Numbered from the stretch's first letter, positions 1 through 8,578 are shown. The stretch is DNA of 50,640 bases from Oscillospiraceae bacterium (GCA_031260605.1 JAISLF010000067.1:1-50640), one strand, 5' to 3'. The notes: generated from the letters alone by a model not told the origin. Numbers and translations: made by a program.

Positions 1-480
1 CTAAAGAAGTCGCCCCTTTTTGGTTACTTTTTCCGGCGAAGCGGAAAAAGTAACCGCCCGCCGCGTAGGCGCTTAGCTGCGCGAAGCTGCCAAGCTTCGC
101 CCCAATTACAAACATAGCAACCTGCGCCGCAGGTCTGCGGTTGCACCTAAGTAAAAGCAGAACAGAACGGCGAAGCAAACCCCTGGCGGAGATTGCCGCC
201 CCTACGCGCGACAAAAACCCCGGCGGCAACCGCGACAATGGGACGCTGAGGGCAGCGTCCCCTACAAACGCAAATCCCTGGAAAAAGGCAAAATTCCATC
301 CAAACCCTGCAATTTGCGCCGCAGGTCAACGGTTGCACCAGAATAAAAGCCAAACCAAAACAGCGGGCGACCGAGACGGTCGCCCCTACGGTGTGCGCCG
401 TGGAGAATCCGCCCCCACGACGGCGGGCGGCAGTCTGCCGCCCCTACAGCCCCTCTTTGTCTCATACCCAACCAGAAAAT
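1..480 (+). repeat. Left-edge repeat: terminal hairpin of the palindromic family plus satellite hairpins
   Basis: Bases 1-101 are identical to the last 101 bases of the window. Positions 22-55 form a perfect 14-bp stem (GGTTACTTTTTCCG / CGGAAAAAGTAACC) with loop GCGAAG. This is the end of a palindromic element whose core lies outside the window on this side. It is followed by the flank unit also seen beside E1-E3 (GGCGAAGCTTCGCC-like palindrome, then ATTACAAAC and a CTGCGCCGCAGGT hairpin). After that come short satellite hairpins ending in CCCCTAC at about 184-207, 238-270, 360-412 and 420-447. No gene is supported here; the open frames on both strands are by-products of the GC-rich repeats. 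Confidence 0.85.
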
Positions 481-506
481 ATAAAAATCAAATTACAATC
501 CCGCAT

Positions 507-535
507 TTGCAAAATCCAACATAATATACTATAAT
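507..535 (+). promoter_or_regulatory. Sigma-A promoter for the YwaF-like gene
   Basis: TTGCAA at 507-512 and TATAAT at 530-535 are separated by 17 bp. The predicted transcript starts near 542, about 70 nt before the ATG at 614, in AT-rich sequence just beyond the satellite repeats. Confidence 0.7.
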
Positions 536-613
536 AAAACTTCACATTTATTTGCTAAAGCAATAAAATAAATATAAGAAAAGTTCAGTACCTGTATAGC
601 GGAGGTAATTCAA

Positions 614-1372
614 ATGTCAAACTTTTTCAGCCGAAATCCGGCGGGCGCGCCTTTTCGGGAATTTAGTCCGGTTCATTTTGCGGTGATTTTCGTTCTTGCA
701 GCCGCAGTTTTCGCAACGATTTTTTTCGCCCGTAAAATACGCGCAAACGCAAAGCTCACTCGCCGGTTGCCGTTTATTCTCGGTGGCGTTGCGTGGACGC
801 TTGAGGTTGCGTTTCACATCTGGAATTTTGTCACGCACAACGCGTTTCTCGAAAATCTTGTTCCGCTTGAGCTTTGCTCAATCAGTCTGCTGCTGTCTGT
901 CGTGCTTGTCTTAACGGACAGCCGGCGTGTCTTTGAGTTTTACTACTTCGTTTCAATCGGCGCGCTGATGGCGGTTTTGTTCCCGTCCTACGGCGGCTAC
1001 GGCCCCGGCAGCTTTCGCTTCTGGCACTTTTTCTTCGTGCACTGCTTTACGTTCTGGCTCAATATCTACTACCTCGCGGTTCGCGGCTACCGGCTGCGCA
1101 AAACATCGTTTCTGTCTCTTCTTGCGATAATGGTGCCTCTGTCTTTTTTCGTGCGGTTTATAGACCGGCGGTTTGACCGGAATTATATGTTCCTGAACGG
1201 CACAAGCGGCACAACCTCCCCGCTGGACTTTCTCGGCACAAGCACGGCTTATTTCTACAAGCTGGCTCTGCTCGCCATATCAATATTTTTTGTGCTTTAT
1301 CTTGTCGGTCCGAAATACAAACCGCAGGAGTCCGATCAAATCGGCGAGTGCGAGCAGCAACAGCAGCTCTGA
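614..1372 (+). CDS. YwaF / TIGR02206 family integral membrane protein
   Basis: A 252-residue polytopic membrane protein with about six or seven hydrophobic segments. It resembles the YwaF/TIGR02206 family in having a helix followed by LVPLELCSISLLLS, then YYFVSIGALMAVLFPSYGG, then NYMFLNGTSG and LDFLG near the C-terminus. The family has no established biochemical function. The start is well supported: GGAGG lies about 8 nt upstream of the ATG. The gene is monocistronic, with its own promoter at 507-535 and a strong terminator right after the stop, and it converges on the capA operon. The C-terminus ends in a run of glutamines, which is unremarkable. Family assignment is from motif recall and is fairly secure; the role is unknown. 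Confidence 0.82.
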   Translation: MSNFFSRNPAGAPFREFSPVHFAVIFVLAAAVFATIFFARKIRANAKLTRRLPFILGGVAWTLEVAFHIWNFVTHNAFLENLVPLELCSISLLLSVVLVLTDSRRVFEFYYFVSIGALMAVLFPSYGGYGPGSFRFWHFFFVHCFTFWLNIYYLAVRGYRLRKTSFLSLLAIMVPLSFFVRFIDRRFDRNYMFLNGTSGTTSPLDFLGTSTAYFYKLALLAISIFFVLYLVGPKYKPQESDQIGECEQQQQL

Positions 1373-1380
1373 TACAAAGA

Positions 1381-1404
1381 AAAAAACCGCTTGCGCGGTT
1401 TTTT
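1381..1404. terminator. Bidirectional intrinsic terminator
   Basis: The hairpin AAAAAACCGC-TTGC-GCGGTTTTTT has A and T tracts on both sides. It can stop the rightward YwaF-like transcript and the leftward capA transcript. Confidence 0.85.
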
Positions 1405-1443
1405 CTTTTGTACATTAGATAAGCGTCTTCTAAAGCCGATTAT

Positions 1444-2526
1444 TTACGCCACCACATCAATTTTCCCGTCCACATTCGGGACCTCTCCCGCAGGGAACGG
1501 CTGATATGTACTGTACTCCCCCTCGGGATACTGCCAGCAGGGAATTTCTATCGCGGAAATCGTTTTTTCGCCGCCTGTCTTTGTCATTCGCAGCTGAAAT
1601 ATCACTGTCTCGCGCGGCGGCCTTTTCGCCCCGCCGAAAGAAAAGTTCGACAGCCCGTAGTGTATGTACCCCTGCCCGTAGGCTTCCAGCGGCTGAAGTC
1701 TGTGCGCGTGCGACCAGATTACAACATCCGCCCCCGCGTCAACAAGCTCCTCAGACAGCTTTACGCGCCACGGCTCCGGCTTTGTCAGGCTCTCCGCCCC
1801 GCCATGGAGGTAAAACATAATAAAATCGCTGTCTTTTTGCGCCTCTTTTATGTGCTCAAGCAGTCTGTTCTTCTCATTTGCTCCAAGCGCGTCGCCGATA
1901 TGGTCGCAGTATACGGAAACCGATATGCCGTCCTTTGAAAAATACACGCGCTGTGTATAGTCCGACCATAAAACCCCGGCATCGTCGAGGTTTTTCTTTG
2001 TGTCCTCAAAAACCGCCTTGCCCGCGTCCATCGTGTGGTTGTTTGCAAGGCTGACCGCTTCGACGGAAGACCCGGTAAGTACCTTCACAAACTCCGCGCG
2101 TCCCTTAAACCACCATTCCTTGTCCGGTACAGACGGCGGCAGGTCTGACAGAGGTCCCTCAAGGTTCACAACCGTTAAATCGTCCGTCTCAAAAAAACGC
2201 TTGACCTTTGCAAAAAAATAATCCGGTCCCTCGCGGTCATACACAGTGCTGAACGAGTACTGGTTCTTCTGCATACTGATGTCCGAAAACGTGCAGTCAC
2301 CCGCAAAGTTCACTACAAGCTCCGGAATCGGCGTCGGCGTCGGCTCAGGCGTAGGTTCCGGTGTCGGCGTCGATATCGGCGTCGGTGTTATGACAATTAC
2401 CGACACTGTCGGTGTCGGCTCGGTAGCTTCCGGCGTAGCCGACGGCGCCGAGCCCGGCAAGGTGCAGCCTACCGAAAAGCACAGCAGTAAAAACAGCGTA
2501 ATAAAGCCGAAAGCGGCTTTATTCAT
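1444..2526 (-). CDS. CapA-family lipoprotein (PGA_cap metallophosphoesterase-like fold)
   Basis: A 360-residue exported protein. Residues 1-20 are a lipoprotein signal peptide ending FSVGC (Cys21). A spacer rich in PTPEPTP repeats (about 30-70) follows, then a CapA domain with the family landmarks NFAGDCTFSD, VVNLEGPLSD, SLANNHTMDAG, a YLHGGAE segment, VIWSHAHRLQP and IHYGLSNFSFG. CapA homologues were named for poly-gamma-glutamate capsule synthesis, but most clostridial members have no proven substrate; a surface polymer or peptidoglycan role is inference. The ATG at 2526 overlaps the yebC stop (TATGAATAA arrangement), so the gene is translationally coupled to yebC. A longer frame reaching 2703 exists, but its first 59 codons lie inside yebC and encode no signal peptide. 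Confidence 0.88.
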   Translation of the reverse strand: MNKAAFGFITLFLLLCFSVGCTLPGSAPSATPEATEPTPTVSVIVITPTPISTPTPEPTPEPTPTPIPELVVNFAGDCTFSDISMQKNQYSFSTVYDREGPDYFFAKVKRFFETDDLTVVNLEGPLSDLPPSVPDKEWWFKGRAEFVKVLTGSSVEAVSLANNHTMDAGKAVFEDTKKNLDDAGVLWSDYTQRVYFSKDGISVSVYCDHIGDALGANEKNRLLEHIKEAQKDSDFIMFYLHGGAESLTKPEPWRVKLSEELVDAGADVVIWSHAHRLQPLEAYGQGYIHYGLSNFSFGGAKRPPRETVIFQLRMTKTGGEKTISAIEIPCWQYPEGEYSTYQPFPAGEVPNVDGKIDVVA

Positions 2527-3247
2527 AGTTGTGCCAGACGTTCTGGACATCATCGCTTTCCTCAAGGATTTCGAGCATTTTGTCCATATTCTTAATGTCG
2601 CCCTCGTCCGCAAGCTTAATATAGGTCTGCGGCACCATCTCCTCCTGCGCGGAAAGAAGCGTGTAGCCGTGAGCTGTGAGCGCGTCCGCGACTGCGGCAA
2701 CATCCGCCGTCGCCGTCAGCACCTTGATAACGTCGCCGTCGTACGACACATCGTCAGCCCCTGCCTCAAGCGCGTGCTCTAAGACGGTGTCCTCTTCAAT
2801 GTCGCCGTCCTCGTTGTCGATTATGATAACGCCCTTGCGGTCAAACGACCACGATACGCAGCCGGCGGTGCCCATATTTCCGCCGTATTTATCGAACGCG
2901 TGGCGCACCTCGCCCGCCGTGCGGTTGCGGTTATCCGTCATTGCCTCGACAATAACGGCAACGCCTGACGGACCGTAGCCCTCATAGGTTATGCTCTCGT
3001 AGCTGTCCCCCGCGCCGCTGCCCGCCGCCTTTTCAACGGTACGGCGAATGTTGTCGTTTGGCATATTCGCCGCCTTTGCCTTTGCGATAACGGCGGCAAG
3101 CCGCGAATTGTTCGCCGGGTCTCCGGAGCCGCCCTCTTTAACCGCAACGATAAGCTCACGCGCGATTTTTGTGAACGCCTGCGAGCGTTTTGAGTCCGCC
3201 GCGTTCTTGGTTTTCTGGATATTATGCCATTTTGAGTGTCCGCTCAT
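2519..3247 (-). CDS. yebC: YebC/PmpR (TACO1) family protein
   Basis: A 242-residue protein of normal length for the YebC family. It begins MSGHSKWHNIQKTKNAADSK and contains the family blocks NNSRLAAVIAKAKAANMPNDN, YEGYGPSGVAVIVEAMTDNRN and HAFDKYGGNMGTAGCVSWSF. YebC proteins were first described as transcription regulators. More recent work on bacterial and mitochondrial members links them to translation of polyproline and other difficult stretches; both views rest on family knowledge, not on this sequence. An AGAGAGGA ribosome binding site precedes the ATG. It is the first gene of a two-gene unit with the CapA lipoprotein, whose start overlaps its stop by 8 bases. Confidence 0.97.
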   Translation of the reverse strand: MSGHSKWHNIQKTKNAADSKRSQAFTKIARELIVAVKEGGSGDPANNSRLAAVIAKAKAANMPNDNIRRTVEKAAGSGAGDSYESITYEGYGPSGVAVIVEAMTDNRNRTAGEVRHAFDKYGGNMGTAGCVSWSFDRKGVIIIDNEDGDIEEDTVLEHALEAGADDVSYDGDVIKVLTATADVAAVADALTAHGYTLLSAQEEMVPQTYIKLADEGDIKNMDKMLEILEESDDVQNVWHNYE

Positions 3248-3262
3248 AAGTCCTCTCTAACT

Positions 3263-3292
3263 ACCGCACGGGATTTTGTGTAGCCGTGCGGT
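3263..3292. terminator. Hairpin between lipoprotein gene and yebC
   Basis: ACCGCACGG and CCGTGCGGT form a perfect 9-bp stem with a 12-nt loop in the gap downstream of the lipoprotein gene and upstream of yebC. There is no clear U-tract, so it may be a weak terminator or a 5'-leader structure of yebC. Confidence 0.45.
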
Positions 3293-3303
3293 CATAACTA
3301 TAT

Positions 3304-4407
3304 TTACTGCGCCGCTTTCCAGCGCAGGAGTTTATATGTGTCCTTTCCGTCATAGGAGTACGGCTCAATCAGCGCAACGTGGTATTTTTCATCATCCCAA
3401 AAGGTCTCGCTGTCATACCGCCAAAGCACTTCGCGCTCATACGGATTTTCTATGCTGTGGCTTGCGTATTCACGTGTTGCGACTGTAAATGTGCCGTCTC
3501 CGTTATCGATAAACTCCGTGATTTCAGACCAGGTAAGCGGATCGCCGTCAGCGCCCGAATAATAGTAATAGCCGTTCTGATACAGATATGTATATTGTCC
3601 GTAATTCCAAAAGGCCGGGTTATCAACGTATCCTACGCTTTTGTGGTTTACCGAAAGCCCGAAATACTTGTCCGCCGTATTTTCTACAGCGGCAGCGGAA
3701 ATCCTTGAACTGTAATATTCGCTGTTATCAACCGGTTTAACCTCTTTGATGTTGTTTCGGTCGATATGCCAAATTGCAAATTCAATGAGCTGCTCATCTG
3801 TGTAGTTGTTAGTTTCAAAGTCGCTGAAATGAACCTCGCTGAAGTTGCTGAAAAATATGCTCAGCTTTTTGTAGTCGGCGTCGCTGAGCGTTTCAATTAG
3901 GTTTATTGTGCTAATGTCAACCGGCGGCGCAGAGTATACCGGGTCGTTACGGTCAAAACAAACTGCAAATGTATCATAATCTGTATCAGAGCGATAAATC
4001 ACAGTGCCATCCGGGAGTACAACTGCTTCATCGCCAAACATTCGGTACAAACCAAAGACAAACAGGAACATATTGTTATCTTTGTTCGGTAGGGTGGTTT
4101 TATAAATATAATCGTACTGAAAACCATATTCATCAACCTTGTTATACGCACCGAAGTCATCGGGAAACACCACATTTTTCCAAGTGCTATCATTTACCAA
4201 ACTTTTTTCAAGTATCTCTTGTGCCTGTTCAAGCGTGAAAACATCGGCGGCGGGAGTTACAGTCGGCTCTTGCGTGACAATATCAACCGAAGCAGTCGGC
4301 GAAACGGTCGGCGTATTCTCCGGCGCGGGCTTTCCGCAGGACGCAAGCAAGACCGCAGATAAAACAGCACACAAGCCGGCGATTAGTGCCTTTAGTCGAT
4401 GTTCCAC
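3304..4407 (-). CDS. Lipoprotein of unknown function
   Basis: A 367-residue lipoprotein. It has a positively charged start, a hydrophobic stretch, and the lipobox LLASC at about residue 25, then a Thr/Pro-rich linker (about 28-55) and an acidic, Tyr-rich globular region of about 300 residues. I do not recognise the domain. The region after the linker has many D, N, Y and W residues, as expected for a surface or binding lipoprotein. The start is taken as GTG at 4405-4407 because GGGAG lies about 10 nt upstream and the signal peptide begins there; the frame extends 33 codons further upstream without an RBS or hydrophobic segment. It lies upstream of yebC on the same strand, separated by a hairpin. 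The coding sequence is visibly more AT-rich than yebC. Confidence 0.82.
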   Translation of the reverse strand: MEHRLKALIAGLCAVLSAVLLASCGKPAPENTPTVSPTASVDIVTQEPTVTPAADVFTLEQAQEILEKSLVNDSTWKNVVFPDDFGAYNKVDEYGFQYDYIYKTTLPNKDNNMFLFVFGLYRMFGDEAVVLPDGTVIYRSDTDYDTFAVCFDRNDPVYSAPPVDISTINLIETLSDADYKKLSIFFSNFSEVHFSDFETNNYTDEQLIEFAIWHIDRNNIKEVKPVDNSEYYSSRISAAAVENTADKYFGLSVNHKSVGYVDNPAFWNYGQYTYLYQNGYYYYSGADGDPLTWSEITEFIDNGDGTFTVATREYASHSIENPYEREVLWRYDSETFWDDEKYHVALIEPYSYDGKDTYKLLRWKAAQ

Positions 4408-4672
4408 AGAAAAAGTTCTCCCTTCATTTGACCTTAACTCCGCTCTCAACACTCCACGCTTCCGTTTTGCGCTTTGGTGTCCCCGTCGCCGGGTTCCCCG
4501 CGGCACATTGTCCGCCGCTTAATGCTGCTCGGTTCCCCGCCTGACATAGTTCACGGTTTCAAATTGCGCGGGTCCGGCGCCGGAGACGCCAAAACGCAAA
4601 AGCTGTTTGTTTTTTGTACTGTTGCGGCGGCTTTAGACACCGCCCGTTATCTTAGTCTGCCGGGCACTCCGC

Positions 4673-4936
4673 CTATTTTCCCGCGCCCTGCTCCGCAAGA
4701 GCCTGCTCAATTGCAATCGCAAGCTGGTCCGGGCAGCTGGTGCTGCGTCTGCCGCACTGAATGCCACGCATTTTGCTCACAGCTTCCCTTGCGTCCATAC
4801 CGATGACAAGGTTTGTTATCCCCTTGAGGTTTCCGTCGCACCCTCCGATTATTTGCAGGTCAGAAATCCTGCCGTCCTCAACAGAGACAATCATTTTTCT
4901 GGAACAAACATTTTCGGGTGTGAATTCAACTGTCAT
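4673..4936 (-). CDS. TSCPD-domain protein (TIGR03905 family)
   Basis: An 87-residue protein. Its C-terminal half carries the diagnostic TSCPD motif (GIQCGRRSTSCPDQLAIAI), preceded by IIGGCDGNLKGI. This is the small stand-alone TIGR03905 family. The same domain occurs at the C-terminus of some ribonucleotide reductases, and its conserved cysteines suggest metal or redox chemistry, but no function is established for stand-alone members. The start at 4936 has AGAGGT upstream. An in-frame extension to 5095 is rejected because the first 53 codons lie in non-coding sequence, including the terminator of the next gene. It is probably monocistronic. The 265 bases between 4408 and 4672 hold the lipoprotein leader and nothing else I can support. 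Confidence 0.85.
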   Translation of the reverse strand: MTVEFTPENVCSRKMIVSVEDGRISDLQIIGGCDGNLKGITNLVIGMDAREAVSKMRGIQCGRRSTSCPDQLAIAIEQALAEQGAGK

Positions 4937-5023
4937 TATTAGTACCTCTGAATTTAGTTTAGCACATATAATAAAAAAAAGCAAGAGGGGGCGGGCATTT
5001 TCTGTTTGCCAAAAGCAAAAATA

Positions 5024-5056
5024 AAATCCCCCGCAAGCACGGCTCGCGGGGGATTT
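5024..5056 (-). terminator. Intrinsic terminator of the zinc-ribbon membrane protein gene
   Basis: An 11-bp perfect stem (AAATCCCCCGC / GCGGGGGATTT, 11-nt loop) is followed on the minus strand by a T-rich tract. Confidence 0.85.
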
Positions 5057-5133
5057 GCCTTTGGCACGGTATGATATTGTGTCTCCGCTAAACATAAAGT
5101 ATGCATTCGGTCAAGCTTAGCGTAAGGCGCCTG

Positions 5134-5406
5134 TCACTTTTTGTCTAATTCCTTCCCGCAGTGGCTGCAATACTTGGGCACTTCCCAAGTCCGGTCTAAC
5201 CTACTGCCACAATGAGGACAGCGCCACTTCCAGACGCTCAGAACTAACGAGGCAATCGTCATCGCCCCCCCCAGCAGCGCCAGCCACGTTAAATATATTA
5301 GCACGCCGATTGCCACCAAGAAAGCTCCTAAAAAAAACGGCAGTGTTGTAATGCGACCAACATTATTATACGTGACTTTATCCAGCACTCTTTTTATCAG
5401 ACGCAC
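5134..5406 (-). CDS. Small membrane protein with C-terminal zinc ribbon
   Basis: A 90-residue protein. An N-terminal basic segment precedes two adjacent hydrophobic helices (about residues 22-60), and a C-terminal zinc-ribbon-like module follows with CPHCG at about 63-67 and CSHCG at about 80-84. The four cysteines in two CxxC pairs are the only functional clue. Proteins of this build are common in Firmicutes and mostly uncharacterised. The frame ends in a strong terminator (5024-5056), so it is a single-gene unit. The ATG is preceded by AAAGAGGGGA, an acceptable ribosome binding site. I infer a membrane-anchored, metal-binding accessory protein and do not assign a process. Confidence 0.75.
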   Translation of the reverse strand: MRLIKRVLDKVTYNNVGRITTLPFFLGAFLVAIGVLIYLTWLALLGGAMTIASLVLSVWKWRCPHCGSRLDRTWEVPKYCSHCGKELDKK

Positions 5407-5492
5407 AGCAGTCCCCTCTTTTTATCCAAACTTATTTGCATCGTCTGTACACCGATTTTATTCGCCCGTACACATATTTCGTTTTGCATAAG

Positions 5493-6665
5493 TTAGAAGT
5501 ATAGGGTCTTTGAGCCGACCTTTGCCGTAATCCCCTCTGACCTAGGATTATACGCGTACTGATAAGCGTAAGCCCAAGGAGAATCAAAATGATCGGTTTT
5601 GGTAACCACATTTACGGTTCTGTTACTGGTGAAAGTGCGTCCTCCTGCGGCGGCGTTATAATAGTACTGTTCCGAGCTGTTTTGTGTGACTGTAACTTGC
5701 TGCGATGCTAATCCAAGCAGCCATTCACCGCCGGCGTTTAGATACGTCCATTGCTGAACATCATTGTAGATAATACGCACTTGAAGGAAATCGCTTGTGT
5801 GTCCTGAAATAGTATTTGCTGCAATCTGATTAATTGCTGACTGTAATAGGCTTATTGCTGCGGCCAAATATGGTATAGGCACCGTTTTAATTGTTGCTCC
5901 ACCGATAGTAATTATAGCGCTAAAAATATTGCCGGCTGTTGTGCCAGTGGTTGCGCCTCTCTGTACGTATTGCCAACCGGTGTTAAGCCCGTTAGTATAC
6001 ATCTTTTCGCTTTTCATCGAGGAGCCGTTATACGTGTAATATGTTGTGCTAACAGTCGAAAGCGGCGTCGCTATAAACGCGCCTGCGCTCTTGTACGCCA
6101 AAAGCCCGTCCGCTATAAGGGAGTTGGAGCCTGCGGACAGCTGCGCTGCGAGTGCGCCGTCATCGTATAGCAGGTCGCTTGAGAACAAGGTGGTGGTAAG
6201 CGACTCAACGCCGTTTGCAAGCGCCTGTTCATGCCGGGCGAAAATCGCTGCCTTTGCCTGGGCGCTTATATCGGTTCTTTCCATAGCGGCGCTAACTGCG
6301 TCTGTGTCGCAAAGGTCAATATCCAAGCGGCCGACAGGAACGGTTTCTTTGCCACCGGTTACGTCATATTCCATTGCGTAATATCCGTCCGCCGAGGCGC
6401 GGATTCCGTCATACCCTGTTGGACGCGAGTAACTTTTTTGCGAATAAAAATCATTACCCTTTACCACCCGGCCTTGATTGCCATTGCCCGGCGCGTTAGT
6501 ATTCTGCGCCGTAATAACAATTTGGGGCGGGTACCAATAGGGCGCGCCATTAGCCGCACTTGTGTGTGCGACAGGTACGGCGGCAAGTAGCAACGCAAAC
6601 GTCAGCGCCATTGCTGTGATTTTGCCGAAAATACTTTTTTTGCCTGTTTTCTTACGACTATCCAT
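5493..6665 (-). CDS. Secreted protein of unknown function
   Basis: A 390-residue protein with a classic Sec signal peptide: basic MDSRKKTGKKS, a hydrophobic core to about residue 30, and a likely cleavage after HTSA-A. The mature part has no family I recognise. It is rich in Ser, Thr, Tyr, Asn and Gly, has a helical alanine-rich block at about residues 120-190, a hydrophobic stretch at about 245-275 (IFSAIITIGGATIKTVPIPY), and beta-rich Thr/Tyr segments towards the end. The ATG has GGAGG 9 nt upstream and a consensus promoter at 6721-6748. No lipobox, sortase motif, dockerin or S-layer homology repeat is visible. It could be an extracellular matrix or bacteriocin-like protein, but nothing in the sequence decides this. 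Confidence 0.75.
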   Translation of the reverse strand: MDSRKKTGKKSIFGKITAMALTFALLLAAVPVAHTSAANGAPYWYPPQIVITAQNTNAPGNGNQGRVVKGNDFYSQKSYSRPTGYDGIRASADGYYAMEYDVTGGKETVPVGRLDIDLCDTDAVSAAMERTDISAQAKAAIFARHEQALANGVESLTTTLFSSDLLYDDGALAAQLSAGSNSLIADGLLAYKSAGAFIATPLSTVSTTYYTYNGSSMKSEKMYTNGLNTGWQYVQRGATTGTTAGNIFSAIITIGGATIKTVPIPYLAAAISLLQSAINQIAANTISGHTSDFLQVRIIYNDVQQWTYLNAGGEWLLGLASQQVTVTQNSSEQYYYNAAAGGRTFTSNRTVNVVTKTDHFDSPWAYAYQYAYNPRSEGITAKVGSKTLYF

Positions 6666-6720
6666 CTTGTAAACCCTCCGAAATTGATTTGTTAAAAAAC
6701 AATTATCTCTTTATAATGGA

Positions 6721-6748
6721 ATTATACCACATTTTTTGCACTTGTCAA
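6721..6748 (-). promoter_or_regulatory. Near-consensus sigma-A promoter for the secreted protein
   Basis: On the minus strand, TTGACA (6743-6748) and TATAAT (6721-6726) are separated by 16 bp, and the start codon is about 55 nt downstream of the -10. This is one of the strongest-looking promoters in the window. Confidence 0.85.
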
Positions 6749-7015
6749 CACCTTTTTGATAAAAAATAATAATTTTCAGATTTTTATATTTCATTATATG
6801 CGTAGTATGCACGTTATAGATAATTAGTTCTCTATATGTGGTGTAAGATTGATAAAAAACGAATTAGTTCATTCGTATATAGCTCGGACAGCTTGCTTGT
6901 GTTGTTGTTCCTGACCATATGGGGCATTTTCTTTCTGTCAACGCCCCCTCCTCACACTCCTCCCGCCCTCAGCATATACTGTCACAACTAAATAATACAT
7001 ATTCGGGAAACTGCC
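6749..7015. other. AT-rich intergenic gap, no gene seen
   Basis: This divergent gap lies between the secreted-protein promoter and dpaA. No sigma-A promoter for dpaA is visible. A CATATACT sequence near 6972 resembles the -10 of mother-cell sigma factors (SigE/SigK), which would fit dpaA, but no convincing -35 accompanies it. Confidence 0.5.
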
Positions 7016-7888
7016 ATGACTACTCCTACATATAAATTCGGTATTATCGGCGGCGATATGCGGCAGCGCTTCTTGGCCGAGGGGCTGCACGCGGACGGCC
7101 ACCGCGTCTCTGTCTGCGGCCTTGAAAACAGCCTTGCCGGCGCACAGTTCGGCGCACCTATACAAACAGTGTGCGCAGAGTCTGACATTCTCATTCTGCC
7201 CCTGCCCGCCCTGACGGCTGAGGGGTGCGTCGCCGCGCCGCTCTCCAACAGAATAATCTACATTGCGGATGTTTTTGAGCACGCAAAGCGCGGCGGGCTT
7301 ATTCTCGCGGGGCGTGTTGACCGCGAAACACGAAACTCCGCAACTCAGCACAGCCTGACGCTGATTGACTATTTTGACCGCGAGGAAATGACCGTCAGAA
7401 ATGCTCTGGCAACGGCGGAGGGCGCGGTTCAGATACTGATGGAGGAAACCTCCGCCTGTCTTGCGGGCGCGAAAATCCTGATTCTCGGCTACGGCAGAAT
7501 CGGCAAGCTGCTGGCGCGCTCGCTTGACTCGCTCAACGCGCGCGTCACAGTTTCGGCAAGAAAGGAGTCGGACCGCGCGTGGGTTGAGTGCTTCGGATAT
7601 TCCGCCGTCAGCCCGGAGGAGGCCGAAAGCCGCCTCGGCGTGTTTGATATTATCGTGAACACCGTGCCATCCAGGGTAATGACGGACGAGCGTCTGCAGC
7701 ACGTGCGGCAGGACGCGCTGATTTTAGACCTTGCCTCAAAGCCGGGCGGCATAGACTTTCAGGCGGCGCAGGAGCTGAACCTGCGCATAATCTGGGCGCT
7801 CAGCCTGCCGGGCAGGGTCGCGCCGAAAACCTCAGGAGACATTATACGAAAGACTGTATATTGTATTTTGAAGGAGCAAAGAGCATGA
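7016..7888 (+). CDS. dpaA: Dipicolinate synthase subunit A
   Basis: A 290-residue protein matching SpoVFA/DpaA along its length. It has an N-terminal segment starting YKFGIIGGDMRQ, a central NAD(P)-binding Rossmann motif ILILGYGRIGKLLARSL (about 155-171), and a conserved C-terminal region with LDLASKPGGIDFQAAQ. DpaA and DpaB together convert the lysine-pathway intermediate dihydrodipicolinate to dipicolinic acid, the calcium chelator that fills the spore core and gives wet-heat resistance. The synthesis takes place in the mother cell. dpaB overlaps by ATGA, so the two are coupled. No good Shine-Dalgarno precedes the ATG at 7016 (only GGGAAA), and no in-frame alternative looks better. Unlike in Bacillus, no asd or aspartokinase gene follows. 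This is direct evidence that the organism belongs to a sporulating lineage. Confidence 0.95.
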   Translation: MTTPTYKFGIIGGDMRQRFLAEGLHADGHRVSVCGLENSLAGAQFGAPIQTVCAESDILILPLPALTAEGCVAAPLSNRIIYIADVFEHAKRGGLILAGRVDRETRNSATQHSLTLIDYFDREEMTVRNALATAEGAVQILMEETSACLAGAKILILGYGRIGKLLARSLDSLNARVTVSARKESDRAWVECFGYSAVSPEEAESRLGVFDIIVNTVPSRVMTDERLQHVRQDALILDLASKPGGIDFQAAQELNLRIIWALSLPGRVAPKTSGDIIRKTVYCILKEQRA

Positions 7889-8457
7889 ACGACAAATTAA
7901 CAGGCGGCTTTGCGCTGTGCGGCTCATTCTGCACCTTTAAGACGGCGATTGAAGCACTGCGCGGTCTTGCGCCGGTATATAACATCATTCCGATAATGAG
8001 CGAGACCTCCTTTTCAACAGACACGCGTTTCGGCATGGCGGCGGAGCACATCGGGAGGATCACCAGAATCTGCGGCCGCGAAATTATCCATACGATAGCG
8101 CAGGCGGAGCCGATAGGCCCGAAAAAGCTGCTTGATTTTCTGCTTATCGCCCCCGCAACAGGCAACACAATTTCAAAGCTCGCCCTCGGCATAACAGACA
8201 CGCCCGTCACAATGGCGGCAAAGGCGCACCTGCGCAACGGCAAACCGCTGATTATCGCGGTTTCAACAAATGACGGACTTTCCGGCTCAGCGGAGGCAAT
8301 CGGACGGCTTAGCCTGCGCAAAAACGTGTATTTTGTCCCGTACGGGCAGGACGACGCGGCGGGCAAGCCTGCCTCCCTCGTGGCGGACTTTTCGCGGGTG
8401 CAGGAGGCAGTCGCGGCGGCGCTGGAGGGCAGGCAACTGCAGCCTGTGCTGGTGTAG
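7885..8457 (+). CDS. dpaB: Dipicolinate synthase subunit B (flavoprotein)
   Basis: A 190-residue flavoprotein of the HFCD/DfpA-like fold, matching SpoVFB/DpaB. It starts GGFALCGSFCTFKTA (the flavin-binding beginning), and carries PIMSETSFSTDTRFG, then LLIAPATGNTISKLALGITDTPVTMA, which is the family signature. It is the partner of DpaA in making dipicolinic acid during sporulation. The chosen ATG at 7885 overlaps the dpaA stop (ATGA) and has AAGGAG 8 nt upstream; a TTG 8 codons earlier is less likely. It is the last gene of its operon, followed by a strong terminator at 8477-8513. Confidence 0.95.
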   Translation: MNDKLTGGFALCGSFCTFKTAIEALRGLAPVYNIIPIMSETSFSTDTRFGMAAEHIGRITRICGREIIHTIAQAEPIGPKKLLDFLLIAPATGNTISKLALGITDTPVTMAAKAHLRNGKPLIIAVSTNDGLSGSAEAIGRLSLRKNVYFVPYGQDDAAGKPASLVADFSRVQEAVAAALEGRQLQPVLV

Positions 8458-8476
8458 GGGGGGCAATAGGTGAACA

Positions 8477-8513
8477 AACCAGAGTCTGCGTGCGTACCGC
8501 AGGCTCTGGTTTT
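8477..8513 (+). terminator. Terminator of the dpaAB operon
   Basis: ACCAGAGTCTGCG pairs with CGCAGGCTCTGGT (one G-U) across a 7-nt loop, followed by TTTTGCTT. Confidence 0.85.
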
Positions 8514-8515
8514 GC

Positions 8516-8545
8516 TTGCATAGTGTATCTAAAATATGATATAAT
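8516..8545 (+). promoter_or_regulatory. Sigma-A promoter for the AT-rich orphan gene
   Basis: TTGCAT (8516-8521) and TATAAT (8540-8545) are separated by 18 bp, directly behind the dpaAB terminator and 33 bp before the ATG at 8579. Confidence 0.7.
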
Positions 8546-8578
8546 CACTCGAAACAAAGAATTTCGAGGTTTTATATT

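Noticed and set aside
1444-2703. Longer start for the CapA lipoprotein at 2703
   Set aside because: The extra 59 codons lie wholly inside yebC in another frame and would bury the lipoprotein signal peptide.
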